From NCBI GenBank assembly GCA_039105265.1, contig JAPFFF010000003.1, positions 3,162,001 to 3,226,000 on the forward strand: a stretch of 64,000 nt of DNA, given 5' to 3'. Position 1 is the first letter of the stretch, and the number at the start of each line of letters is the position of its first letter. Positions 52,421 to 62,785 of this stretch are shown piece by piece. Below the pieces are notes generated by a model, which worked only from the letters and a program-made list of their open reading frames with translations, was not told the DNA's origin and did no database searches. Source of the DNA: Tritrichomonas musculus. Its lineage: Eukaryota > Parabasalia > Tritrichomonadida > Tritrichomonadidae. The translations under genes were made by a program, and so were the position numbers.

Positions 52421-53633
52421 TTAAACATCAACAAGAATATCATACACGTTACTAGCTTGGTGATTTTCAACCAAAAATCTCTCTATTTTAAAAAGTTCTT
52501 CATCATCTGGATCATCATACCAACTTGAAATTGATATTGCATTCTTCGGTTGCAGCATATATGCAACTGAAGAATTATCTAAAATTATTAATTTATTTAA
52601 ATCTCTTCCAAGTTTGGATAAATCTTTAACAAAACAACCACTAAAATCTGTACAACTTTCTCTGTAAAGTCTGTATTTAATCATATGTTGAGGATCAATA
52701 TAATCAACAACTGTATCCGCATAAAATTGAGTTGATGCTGTAAAAAGAACTAATTCATAAAGACTCCCAAGCTTGAGAAGAAAATCTCTAGCTCCTGGTC
52801 GTATACAAACATAAACACCAATTCTGTTTGCATCAACACCGAGTACAAATGAAAAATCTGAATGGGGAATAGCAATAAATGACGAATGAACAAGAGTCTC
52901 GTCAAGATCAAGAACAAGAGTGATCTGATCGCCTTGATCTGGTGAACGAGGTGGAAGAAGTTCCCGACTATTATTATTTATCTATGTGTTAGTTTAAAGA
53001 AAAAAATTGTATCTTGAAAATATTCTCCTCACATTTAGAAATTGTTTTACATTTTTTTGTATGCGCAAAACATATAATTGCATTAAAACAATTCGGTATA
53101 AATTCCGTAAAGTTTATTTGTCGTGAAATGGGGTCTGATCGAAAAACAAAAAAAAAAAAAAAAAAAAGAACTATTAAAAGAAAAATTATATGGCGATATT
53201 AAATCGAGCGCAAACAAATATTAAAAAATATTTCAAAATGGAGGAAAATATATTCAAAAATACAAAAAAAACATACTGAATATGACGAAAATGGGCCAAC
53301 CTTAGGAGATACCGTTCTAATTGGAATAGATGAGCAGCATCCATCACAAAAACCATATTTTTCTTTCTCTCTCGATTCTTTTGGATCATGCGATTGAACG
53401 TTTGATGGTGTGAAATCTGAAGGAGATGTAGTTTGTATTATTTCCATCGAAAATTGGGTTGAAGGTTGCTCTGCTTCCTTTGAAATTGCAAGCTCATTGT
53501 CTTCATGGATATTTAACGGACTTTTATTTGGGAACTGGTTTTCCTGAGAAACTATATTTGATTTAGATTTCTTTGTGCTATTATCTGTGTTCTCTTTATC
53601 TGGATTCTCATCTTCTTGAGTTTTTTCATTCAT
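52421..53633 (-). CDS. FCP1/SCP-type HAD phosphatase, two exons (join 53633..53277, 52981..52421)
   Basis: Two exons give 305 residues. Exon 1 (119 codons) encodes a charged, disordered N-terminus ending with a cysteine pair region (YGFCDGCC). Exon 2 (186 codons plus stop) encodes the catalytic domain: DLDET (D144 and D146 are the expected nucleophile and acid/base), then a motif around LYELVLFTAS, IILDNSSVAY and SWYDDPDDEEL. This is the pattern of CTD small phosphatases and Dullard, which dephosphorylate RNA polymerase II CTD or other phosphoserines. The frame is continuous across the splice with phase 0. Without splicing, the catalytic DLDET would have no start. The frame extends upstream of 53,633 only through TTG. 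Confidence 0.88.
52982..53276 (-). other. Spliceosomal intron (295 bp) with trichomonad-type splice signals
   Basis: On the minus strand the donor is GTATGT (53,276-53,271) and the acceptor region is ACTAACACATAG, ending at 52,982. Trichomonad introns are known for GTAYGT donors and a 12-nt ACTAACACACAG motif that fuses branch point and acceptor; here one base differs. It joins two exons in frame. Confidence 0.88.
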
Positions 53634-53699
53634 AAAAATACTTCTTGTATTGAAATATATTAATGCGATTTTGAAAATTACGAAAATTAATTTATTCAA

Positions 53700-54322
53700 T
53701 CATATTCTGAGTTAACTTTTTCTGTGTTAAAAAAAAATTTGAGGGAATTTTATTTCTAAAATTAATTCAAAAAAGTTATTAAAATAACATTGAATTTAAC
53801 CATTTTTTTTAATAAGGTGAAATTGATGGTATAGTGTTGTTTTAGAATATCAATTAATTTAATAGAATTTTCAAAAAAGAGAGAAATGTAACGAAATTGT
53901 AAAAATCAGTTTAATTTGTATTTTTTGAAAGAAAGTATTGAAAAATCATAGGTCGGCCAGAATAACGAGTTTTGTCAAGAAAAAATAAAAAAACGTAGGA
54001 ATATCTTCTATTTGATATATAATATTATATGATATTCTACATATTCTGTTTACCAAGTTTCATCCAATTTCTTGAGTTGAGTTTTGTGAAATTTATGTAT
54101 TTTCATTAAAATAAATAAATAACGCCACTTTTTGAAAGCAGTTCAAAAAGTGTCTTGAGCATAGTTTTTTTCAAAAATAGAAAAAAGAAAATATCTATAT
54201 AAAAAGCATTTAAATAAATTATAATTTAGTTAAATATTAAGTTCTGAGATTAACAGAGTATAAAAAACTTTATAAATGCTCTTTGTTATTAGCAAAAATG
54301 TGAATAAGTTATTTGAAGCAAC
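53700..54322. other. Intergenic region with a MULE-end-like palindrome
   Basis: AT-rich, no gene. At about 54,123-54,153 GCCACTTTTTGAA and TTCAAAAAGTG form a short palindrome that matches the inner end of the element at 3,519. It may be a solo or collapsed end. Confidence 0.4.
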
Positions 54323-54323
54323 T

Positions 54324-54490
54324 TTTGTCTGCTGTTAACAGCAATGTTTGCCTGTTATTAGCATCGATGTTTGTCTGCTGTTATCAACAAAGTTTGTCTG
54401 TTATTATCATCAATGTTTGTCTGCTGTTATCAACAACGTTTGTCTGTTATTACCATCAATGATTGTCTGTTGTTAGCATCGACGTTTGTC
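54324..54490. repeat. Minisatellite, 23-bp unit
   Basis: About seven copies of a 23-bp unit alternate between TTTGTCTGCTGTTATCAACA and TTTGTCTGTTATTATCATCA types, giving a 46-bp double period. Confidence 0.85.
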
Positions 54491-54600
54491 AATATTTAAG
54501 ATAACATTATCTGGCTGTGGGATTAATCTGGCTATGAGATTTATCTGGCGATAGGATAATCTGGCTGTGTGATTTATCTGGTAGTAGGATGAAAAAAAAA

Positions 54601-54767
54601 TTCTATGAGCTTTATGAAAAAAAAAACTGAAAAAAATGTTTTATTTAAATATCTTAATCAAAAAACAATAAAATAGTTTACAATTATAATTATAATTGCA
54701 AATAATAATATAATTAAATTAAATATTATCCAAAGTATTATAAAACAATATGATGGCTGGATAAGTT
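54601..54767. repeat. Left direct repeat flanking the 16-bp minisatellite
   Basis: About 167 bp from TTCTATGAGCTTTATG to GATGGCTGGATAAGTT. It is repeated in the same orientation, with scattered changes, at 55,729-55,907. Confidence 0.8.
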
Positions 54768-54779
54768 CAGATCTTATTT

Positions 54780-55700
54780 TTGTTTGGCGATAAGATTATG
54801 TTGCTGTTGTATTATCTGGAGTTAGGATTGTTTGGCTATTGGATTATCTAGCGATAGGATTGTGCAGCATTAGGATTAGGTGGCTGTGAGATTATCTGGC
54901 GTTAAGATTATGTGGCGTTAGTATTATGTGGCTATGAGATTATCTGGCGTTAAGATTATGTGGCGTTAGTATTATGTGGCTATGAGATTATCTGGCGTTA
55001 GTATTATGTAGCTGTGAGATTATCTGGCGTTAGGATTATGTAGCTGTGAGATTATCTGGCGTTAGGATTATGTGGCGTTAGTATTATGTGGCTATGAGAT
55101 TATCTGGCGTTAGGATTATGTGGCGCTAGGATTATGTAGCTATGAGATTATCTGGCGTTAAGATTATGTGGCGTTAGTATTATGTAGCTATGAGATTATC
55201 TGGCGTTAGTATTATGTAGCTGTGAGATTATCTGGCGTTAGGATTATGTGGCGTTAGTATTATGTGGCTATGAGATTATCTGGCGTTAGGATTATGTGGC
55301 GCTAGGATTATGTAGCTATGAGATTATCTGGCGTTAAGATTATGTGGCGTTAGTATTATGTAGCTATGAGATTATCTGGCGTTAGTATTATGTAGCTGTG
55401 AGATTATCTGGCGTTAGGATTATGTGGCGCTAGGATTATGTGGCGTTAGTATTATGTAGCTGTGAGATTATCTGGCGTTAGGATTATGTGGCTGTGAGAT
55501 TATCTGGTGTTAGGATTATGTGGCGCTAGGATTATGTGGCGTTAAGATTATGTGGCGTTAGGATTATGTGGCGTTAGGATTATGTGGCTGTGAGATTATC
55601 TGGTGTTAGGATTATGTGCCGTTAGGATTGTTTGCGATAGAATTATCTGGCCTTAGGAGTTTGGCAATAGGATTATGTTGCTGTGGGATTATCTGGTGAT
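54780..55700. repeat. Minisatellite, 16-bp unit with 176-bp higher-order period
   Basis: About 57 tandem copies of a 16-bp unit alternate TATCTGGCGTTAGGAT and TATGTGGCTATGAGAT types. Blocks of eleven units repeat almost exactly (for example 55,074 onward and 55,250 onward), a 176-bp higher-order period. It is less AT-rich than the surroundings. No open frame runs through it. Confidence 0.9.
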
Positions 55701-55728
55701 AAGATAAACCAAATAAAATAAAATAAAA

Positions 55729-55907
55729 TTCTAGGAGCTTTATGAAAAAAATAACTGAAAAAAATGTTTTATATAAATATCTTAATCAAAAAACAATAAA
55801 ATAATTTACAATTTTAATTACAATTTTAAATAATAATATTCTTAAACAAAATATTATCCAAAATATTATCCAAAATATTGTAAAACAATATGATGGCTGG
55901 ATAAGTT
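55729..55907. repeat. Right direct repeat flanking the 16-bp minisatellite
   Basis: Partner of the repeat at 54,601-54,767. Both end with GATGGCTGGATAAGTT. Together they bracket the minisatellite like a larger duplicated unit. Confidence 0.8.
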
Positions 55908-56590
55908 TCGGTTTTATTTTTTGGGGGTTTTGTTTTATTATATTGAGAAAATTTTTAAAAAGATTTTAATCATAAAAGATTCAAAAGGGCGATTTTTTTT
56001 TTGTTTTATTTATATTGAAAACTTGAAAAATATCTAATATAAGCGACCAATTATAAATGTCAAAAAAAAAAAAAAAGACGGTTATTTAACGTATTGGATT
56101 TGTACCTTAAGGCTTGTAATTTTAGATTCTCGAGATCGATAATTGATTTACTTTTTGATATTGATAGATAAATATTCACTGATTCTAGAGATCGATTTCA
56201 GAGATAGAGTATTTTTTTTCTCTACTTTTGATATCAGAATTTTCAATTAAACTTTTTGATGAATATATAATCGTAATTTAATCTTAAATATTTCATAAAA
56301 AAGAATGTATTTTTTGATTTTAATCTTAAAACAAACATCAATACATTCTATTATTTATTTTTATATTTTTTTAAAATAGAAATATGAATCTTAAAAAAGA
56401 TAAATCTGTTTGAGATCTTGAGATCTCGGTAATTGATATTAAGTTTGTAATTATTTTCATATCACATTCCATATCTGATATCATCATTTTGGATAATTTC
56501 CATATCATATTTTTAAATTGATAATCAAGTATCAGATGTAAAAAAAGAGACGTTTTTGATATCCATTCTCTATAAAACTAGCTGAGTTAT
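55908..56590. other. AT-rich region with a dispersed repeat fragment
   Basis: No gene. CTCGAGATCGATAATTGATT at about 56,132 repeats the window start in inverse orientation and follows an AAGGCTTGTA motif, like the ends near 62,786 and 63,240. Several GATATC-centred palindromes are scattered here. Confidence 0.4.
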
Positions 56591-56594
56591 ATTG

Positions 56595-56890
56595 TTGTTG
56601 AAGCCAATTAAATATTTAAACTTTCGCAAAGGTATAATTGAAGCATTAAAGAATAAAAATGAAATATTGAAAGCAACTCTTAAAGTTATCATAACAAGAT
56701 TAGCAGTACTAAAGAAAAGTAATGAGTCAGATATTGAATGATAAGAATTGCTTAAAACTTTAATTATTTTTATTCTAAAATTTATACATTGACCTAATGA
56801 GAGATTGATAATCTTAGATATTGAATGGAAATTGTGGCGAGCTGATACAAAGGAAGATCTTCTACTGGTAATTATCAAGTATATCTTACT
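56595..56890 (+). pseudogene. Short decayed coding relic
   Basis: On the + strand, broken open pieces (KYLNFRKGIIEALKNKNEIL, later NERLIILDIEWKLW) are interrupted by stops. It looks like the remains of a gene, but the family is not recognised and the call is weak. The opposite-strand open frame at 56,570 is its shadow. Confidence 0.3.
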
Positions 56891-57027
56891 TAGAAAAAGT
56901 ACTTCGCTTATTTCTTCTCAGCATGTATTAATCTACTAAACAATTAAATTAACACATATTAATATTTCAACAATAGTATCTGAAAAGATAAAAGAAAAAA
57001 AAAAAGAATATCATATTTTTTATTCAT

Positions 57028-57297
57028 TTAAATCAAAAAAATTCGTGTCTTTTGCCATATGATCGGCCACTTCCAACATTCTATTTTGTGCAAAGCATGA
57101 TTAAACGCAAAGTCGGCTAAAATCATTGGTTGACCATCAACATACATGTTATCTAAGAAACTGTCAAAACAAATTGAATCTGCTAGTTCTTTTAATTGTG
57201 GATATAAAGTAATAATTCCCATCCTTGTTTCATTATACTTTTTCTTGATCATGTTAGAATTTAAAAGGATCTGTATTTTCATCAGATTTTGTAACAT
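57028..57297 (-). pseudogene. Short open frame near the MULE relic, possibly a gene fragment
   Basis: An 89-residue open frame with normal complexity (LYPQLKELADSICFDSFL, then a Trp-rich end). It lies in the same orientation downstream of the MULE transposase relic and may be its distant C-terminal part or part of another dead element. No family is recognised. Confidence 0.3.
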
Positions 57298-57789
57298 TTG
57301 ATGAATATTGATTAGAGGTCATTTCATAGAATTGTAGCAATGAATAACTAAAACAATCTAAAAAGCGAAAAGCAAGCTCAGAAAACATCATTTTGATATC
57401 ATTATTATCTAAAAATGTATTTGAAGTATAAAAGTTTTTTGACTATCTTTCAATATTGAAAGCATAATATAAAAAAAAATGTGGTAATCAATATGATAAT
57501 CATCAAAAAATTCTTAAAAAATTCACCTGATATCAATTTTGATAGAGCTGTATGAACACATGGAAAATCATTCCCATAAATCATTAAATTATACAACTTG
57601 TTCTTCACAAAGTATATGACTCTTGAAATAAGCTGAAATATCTTGCTGAATTTGAAAGAATTTGACAATTCAATAAATGATTTGTTAAATTCTTATCGAA
57701 ATGAAATAAAAAATATGTTCTTACTTCTGTATAACAAATAAATGCGTCATTTAGCCTTCGTCGATGCTTCTTAGTTTCGCAATCAGGTA

Positions 57790-58834
57790 TTACGTTGATT
57801 GGGGTTTGGTGAGGACCTCCTCTTCTAAACGAATTCCAAGAGCAGGGTTCTGAATTGGCACCAATGTGATTGAATATATCTTTAAAATACTGTTTGTAGA
57901 TTCTGCAATAGAACTTGTATTGTAACCACAATTGAATGTTTGAAGCATACTTTTTGAAAAGTATTTTAAATCATCTTTGATATTCTTTATCATATATGCA
58001 GCTAATTTAGCTTTTCCTTCTAACTTCTTATAACAACTTATAGCAACATCGTATTCACGAGATTGTCCCATTTTCTTAAAGTACTTCAAATATTTAGCAA
58101 CTTTATCTTCTTGCAAAGATAAGCCATTTAGAAATGTGATGAAATTAGAAATTTTATGCCAAAAGCATATTACTCTGTTTAAACGTCTAACCTTGGTATG
58201 AAAATCATCATTTATATCATCATTTAATAGAACTCTAAAGGCACAATTTAAACCTGAATCATCATCAGAGCATATCGTTTGTAACTTATCTTTTGAAGGT
58301 AATTCAGTGAGTAGTATTTTTAAGATCCATCTAAATCTGTCTTCTTGAGTATTTGAACACAATATAATACCAGCACTTCTTATATCTCTATCGGAACCAA
58401 CTGTTAAAGGATTTAATGACCAATGACTGCTCGATGTAGCAAAGGTTTGGGGCTACAGCAATAAAATCACCAAAGTCTCGTATATTTTCAAGCTCCTGTC
58501 GTGTAAAAGTTGTAACTGCTTTTCTATGCTTGTAACCATATTTATCTCTATATTGATCAAACCTGACAACACCATCAATTGAATACATGAACTCTTTCAA
58601 CTCTTCGGTTTCGGCAATTTTTTCCAAGGTTCTTTCCCTTTTACTTGCTGTGCAAAGTGATCGTATTTGATTTCTACTAATATCAATGTTATACCTTAAT
58701 TTAATAAAATTTGATATAATGCCATAATTTACCCCTGATGAATACAAAGAACGGATGAGACTTTTTTTCTTTTCACTAATTATTGAATGAACGAAATTGA
58801 GAGGATGCAGCAAATGGTTATGAAAGTAGTATAT
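57790..58834 (-). pseudogene. MULE (Mutator-like) transposase relic, truncated and frameshifted
   Basis: Two frames make one former transposase. The first part (58,834 down to about 58,440) starts in the middle of a zinc-finger-like end (YYFHNHLLHP), followed by DNA-binding helices. The second (58,362 to 57,790, extending upstream in its frame through PLTVGSDRDIRSAG) has the second Asp in SDDDSGLNCAF, the C-x2-H-type CFWHK motif, and the catalytic Glu in SSIAESTNSILK, all typical of MULEs. A frameshift near 58,435 joins the parts, and the expected first Asp appears as Ala (FIAVAPN). The N-terminus is cut off at the GC-rich hairpin. It is dead as a gene. Confidence 0.75.
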
Positions 58835-58902
58835 ACTAGTCGGTTTCCGTAGGGCCTCGGCTAACACCGGGCAGCCTCGCCCTCACGTCAACGCGAACTA
58901 GT
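58835..58902. other. GC-rich 68-bp hairpin bounded by ACTAGT, followed by an A tract
   Basis: The 68-bp segment starts and ends with ACTAGT and folds almost end to end. Paired blocks: ACTAGT/ACTAGT, CG/CG, GTT/AAC, CGT/ACG, AGGGC/GCCCT and GGCT/AGCC, with a 10-nt loop and small bulges (about 23 pairs). It is about 60% G+C in a region under 30%. A run of about 18 A and a second A run follow at once. It could be a structured RNA retrocopy, a transposon end, or a foreign or cloning-derived piece. I recognise no RNA family. Confidence 0.6.
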
Positions 58903-58992
58903 TAAAAAAAAAAAAAAAAATAAAAAAAAAAATTAATAAAATATTTTTCACAAAGAAGCATCTTTATTGTAAACGGCTTGTGTACTACCCCT

Positions 58993-59058
58993 AGAAGCCT
59001 CTTAGTAGCGAAGAAGCATCTTTATGTGAAATGAGAAGCCTCTTAGTAGCGAAGAAGC
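58993..59058. repeat. 25-bp direct repeat pair
   Basis: GAAGCCTCTTAGTAGCGAAG lies within two 25-bp copies at 58,993-59,017 and 59,034-59,058, with related GAAGCATCTTTAT segments between and before. The repeats overlap the 3' end of the gene at 59,002. Confidence 0.8.
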
Positions 59059-59298
59059 CTCTTTTATGGTGTGGCTTTGACTTTGCTTTAGATAGTATTC
59101 AGTAAATGGTATATTTCCAGAGCCCTTTAATTGAAAATCGATACGTGGAAATTCATATTCAAAATCTATTTTTCTATTGGAGTCTCTAAGTTTATCTTCA
59201 CCATATATTTCATCAAGTACTGCAAATCCTTCACTATAATTAACTCTAACATAATGTTTCTTGTCATTTGAATCGTAAAATATAAATAACATTTCCAT
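59002..59298 (-). CDS. Small protein of a mobile or virus-like gene block (unknown)
   Basis: A 98-residue open frame, 12 bp downstream of the broken long gene and in the same direction. It is beta-rich (MLFIFYDSNDKKHYVRVNY). Its last 15 codons come from the 25-bp repeat region, so the natural C-terminus may be lost. The close spacing suggests a compact element or virus genome. The function is unknown. Confidence 0.4.
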   Translation of the reverse strand: MEMLFIFYDSNDKKHYVRVNYSEGFAVLDEIYGEDKLRDSNRKIDFEYEFPRIDFQLKGSGNIPFTEYYLKQSQSHTIKEASSLLRGFSFHIKMLLRY

Positions 59299-59310
59299 AT
59301 ATAAACTTGC

Positions 59311-61450
59311 TTATTCGACATATACAATTAATTTTTTAGATCTAGTATCGTAAGAATACCAGCATAATTCTGGGATATCCTCATAATATGATTTGTGAAA
59401 TCCTGAATAAAATATTCTCCAATATAAGTCATCCAATAATGATGTAATATCACTCTTTAAAGCTATTTCATCTTGCTTCAATATTTTTTCCGCTAATATT
59501 AATTTGGTATCAAAAAATTCTCTCGTTTTTTCGATATAAAAGCACCGACCATTAATATCACTTTTATAATAATTTAAGTAATAAGTTGTGCCATCAATTT
59601 CAATCTCTATAAAAACATCGTCATCTTCAAGTACATCAGCATCATAATCAATCAATATATCAAACTCTTTTACAAAGCTATCTTTCTTTGAAATCGTTCC
59701 AACAAGACAAATTCCCCTATTCATTTTTATTTTGACTTCCCACTTTCCTGAACTATCTTGTACATTTTCAAATGGCACTTCGATAGATTCTTTGTATTTC
59801 AAATCATTTTTCTCTCTAAATTTGCTAATGTCTTTCTTTAATGCATACTCCTTCAGTACATTATTAACCTCATCAACCGTGGGGTATTCATTCATAATAG
59901 TAGCTATTGATTCATTATTGCCGTGGGATATCTTTTCAAGTGAGTCTACCTTGCTGTTAAGTGCATCTATATCACATGTATATGCTATATCCTTAACCTC
60001 AAATGACATTCTCCTAACTGCACTATTTTCTTTAATAGCTATACCAGCAACTCTTACTTGCTGTGGGTTATCTATAACTATTGTCTTGCCATTTAAGGTG
60101 CATGTTGGGAAGTAATCACAGCCTACATATTAACTTATAGTACCACCTGCAATAGTAATAGTTATTATACACTCCTCATAGTCAATGTCATTAAACTCAC
60201 TAACCTTCATAACCATTAGCCTTGCCTTAATAGTACCATCTGTAATAACATCTTCAGCTTCTAGGTGTACTTCCTTATTAACAACACTACCTACTATATC
60301 AATTGTATCATCTCTTACTAAATCATTCTTATCAACATAGTTATTATTTTCTACTTCCTCATTAACCTCATTTATTTTATCAGCTAATAGCCTAAATGCA
60401 GGTTTTAATGATTCTCTGAAGTGGTCACACAAATCAATAGCATCTCTATATGTTGTTATAGTCTTTGAAATGTCTTCAGTTTCATCAGTATATTCAACTG
60501 CTACCTTTTCTGCATCACACCAATCAATAATAGGTGTTAAATCAGTTGTAGTTGACCTTCCTATTTTTAATGGAGGTAGGTTGCTTCCATCACCTAGATG
60601 AAACAAAGCATGTTCACCTTGTGATACACCTTCAATAGCAGAATCTACACCAGCTTTTGTAAATGTGAACCCTGTTCGAAACAATGTAAAACCAACATTA
60701 GCTACCGGCAGTTCCTATAACTCCAAATGCTAATGCTACATTAGATACTATTCTAACCTAGTCTATGTCTTCTTGTAAATGTTTAGTAATCCTTTTAGTC
60801 TCTCCCATTTCTGCATTTAATACCTCTACTTTCGAGGTTATGTCCTTAACATCATAACTAACTACATCAAAATTATTGGTTAACACATTTAAATCACTCC
60901 TCATGGTAGTAATATTATCAGCTGTTATAATCTTTGAACTAGTAATATTGTAGTCTGTGTATAAGGTAGTAGCTGCATTAGGATTTGGTGTTGTTTCATA
61001 AAACTGCTGGTCTATTATGTACTTAAATGCATTAGTTGATGAATCCCAATTGATCTCATCAATAGGGTCTGTATAATCCTTCCTCAAATATAATTTTATG
61101 TCTCTGGTTTCACCTACATCTAAGCAAAAGCCCCAATCATAGCTAATTGTCTCAATAGTATCAAGAACAGGTATAACATCAACAAATACCTTTCCATTCT
61201 TTTGTGCATGGAACCCATCAGGTTTGAATGATAACCTTGTTGCTGTAGAAGACTCACCTACATATATATCTAAATATATCTTTTCAACCAAATCAGTTCT
61301 AATTCCTTCAGTATTATCCATTGATATGTATAGAAGAACAGTGCCATAATAACCAGGATGTAATGAGTTTGATAAGCCATCAGTTAGGTGGTTCTCATAT
61401 GCACATGTCATATTCCATTCACTACCATCTTTAATAGTTCCATCTTTCAT
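59311..61450 (-). pseudogene. Broken long gene resembling a viral or Maverick-type structural (fibre-like) protein
   Basis: One former gene of at least about 700 codons. The first part (61,450 to 60,758) is beta-rich (LHPGYYGTVLLYISMDNT) and ends in a coiled coil followed by an in-frame TAG. The reading continues through a Gly/Ala-rich hydrophobic stretch, and a frameshift lies near 60,695. The second part runs from about 60,684 and is interrupted only by one TAA (60,130-60,132), since the frame beyond it is the same down to 59,311. It has a coiled coil (DIDALNSKVDSLEKI) and a beta-rich end. Alternating beta domains and short coiled coils are typical of fibre or attachment proteins of viruses and Maverick/Polinton elements. 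That link is inference; no capsid, polymerase or integrase gene is seen. Confidence 0.5.
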
Positions 61451-61684
61451 TTCTAGTTTAAATAGTTGTTATGGTTGTTGGATAACAGTCAAGCAAACAG
61501 ACATCCATGAAGCAATAATTACTAATGAAGGAAACGGCTTAATGCATTCACTATTTAAAAAGGCTTGTTTTTGTAAATCGGGTACAAAGATGCCTAATAG
61601 GTTTTCTTGGCTTTATCGTTTTTGCTTTTATATGAATAAACAGTTATATATTTATCATTATAATAGTAAACAATTCCAATTGTT
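61451..61684. other. Region between two dead genes
   Basis: The minus strand has a short open piece around LGIFVPDLQKQAFLNSECI (about 61,490-61,600) with normal complexity, then a stop before the gene at 61,450. It is probably the remnant of a further coding sequence. Family unknown. Confidence 0.3.
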
Positions 61685-62080
61685 TTAATTTTTTTTTCCA
61701 ATATATGATGAATCAATATCAGCTATATGTGTAAATTGCATTTCACATAAATTATCTTGAGTTTTTGTTAACGGTGATAACAAAACACCTTTCAGTGTTG
61801 CTTCCTCTTTTGAACATTTTTCAATTGAATGAGATTCAATATATTGGCTTTGAGAATCTGCTTTTCTTATGACACCTTTTATATTAATAACTTGTCCTAG
61901 AATAGGAATTTCTGATGAGCAATATGTGACCTTTATTTTGATTGGGAATACTTAATTTGGAGCATAACAATAAACATCTAAAAACTTCTTATCAAAGAAA
62001 CCAATGAGACCAGTTGTTTGAATTTCTTTATCAATTAGTAATTGATTGATATCTTTTATGCTGATAAAAAATGAACACAT
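61685..62080 (-). pseudogene. OB-fold-like protein relic with one nonsense codon
   Basis: An ATG at 62,080 opens a frame of about 131 codons, broken only by a TAA at 61,952-61,954, and ends at 61,685. The beta-strand pattern (IQTTGLIGFFDKKFLDVYC, then PILGQVINIKGVIRKA) resembles the OB fold of single-strand DNA-binding proteins such as RPA2. If so, it could come from the replication module of the same dead element. The family call is weak; the single stop is clear. Confidence 0.45.
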
Positions 62081-62785
62081 ATTTTAGGTTCGTTTAAAAA
62101 TATTAAAATAAATAAACGTTCAGAATTGTAACGATTCGTTAAAAAAAGTGTTAAATTAATTTAAATTATTAAAGTATTATCATCTTTGCATAAGATCCAA
62201 TAAGAAAGCATGAATGCTTTTGAACTAGTAGCTTGCGGTTTTCTGATTATTCTGAATAATAAAAGTAGTTAATCTGAGCCACGGTTTGAAAGTATTTCTA
62301 TCTTTGAATATTTATTTGAAAAAGTAATTTCAATTAAAAAGTTTTAATTGGTCTTATTTTATATTAAAATTTTAAAAATTTTTATTTAACTTTTTCAAAA
62401 ACCGTCTGTGGTCACATCACTACAGACCGTCTCTATAAAATATTTATCTTTCAGAAATCTTAGAATCTTGAGTAAATTTTGTTAGGCGAATATCATTTGT
62501 GCGAGATTTTGGTTAATATTGCGATAAGGATTTACGTGTTCGAGCAGGTTCCACTAATCAAAATGAAAACTGCGTAAAAAAGGTGATGTGTTATTTTTGA
62601 TCGTTAATTTTCAATGCTTCTTCTCAATTAGTCTTAAACCTCATAAAAAAGTTCTAACAAAATTTTTATAAAAATAAATTTATCCTGTTATTAAAATTTG
62701 ATTTTTATAAATAAACAAACTTTATAGTCTTTTAAAAATATATAAGAATCAATTGTTTAATGTTTGTTAAGCTAAAATGGCTCTA
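62081..62785. other. AT-rich region, nothing recognised
   Basis: About 700 bp without a gene. A small perfect-looking hairpin, GTCTGTGGTCACATCACTAC plus AGAC, lies at 62,404-62,427. Confidence 0.45.

Noticed and set aside
52421-52684. Stand-alone 87-aa gene
   Set aside because: It is only the end of exon 2 of the spliced phosphatase gene; its Met is internal (QHMIKY).
54780-55700. CRISPR-like array
   Set aside because: The 16-bp units are contiguous with no unique spacers; it is a minisatellite in a eukaryotic setting.
62404-62427. 24-bp hairpin
   Set aside because: Short, isolated and without a neighbouring gene or repeat copy; likely chance or a fragment of an unrecognised element.
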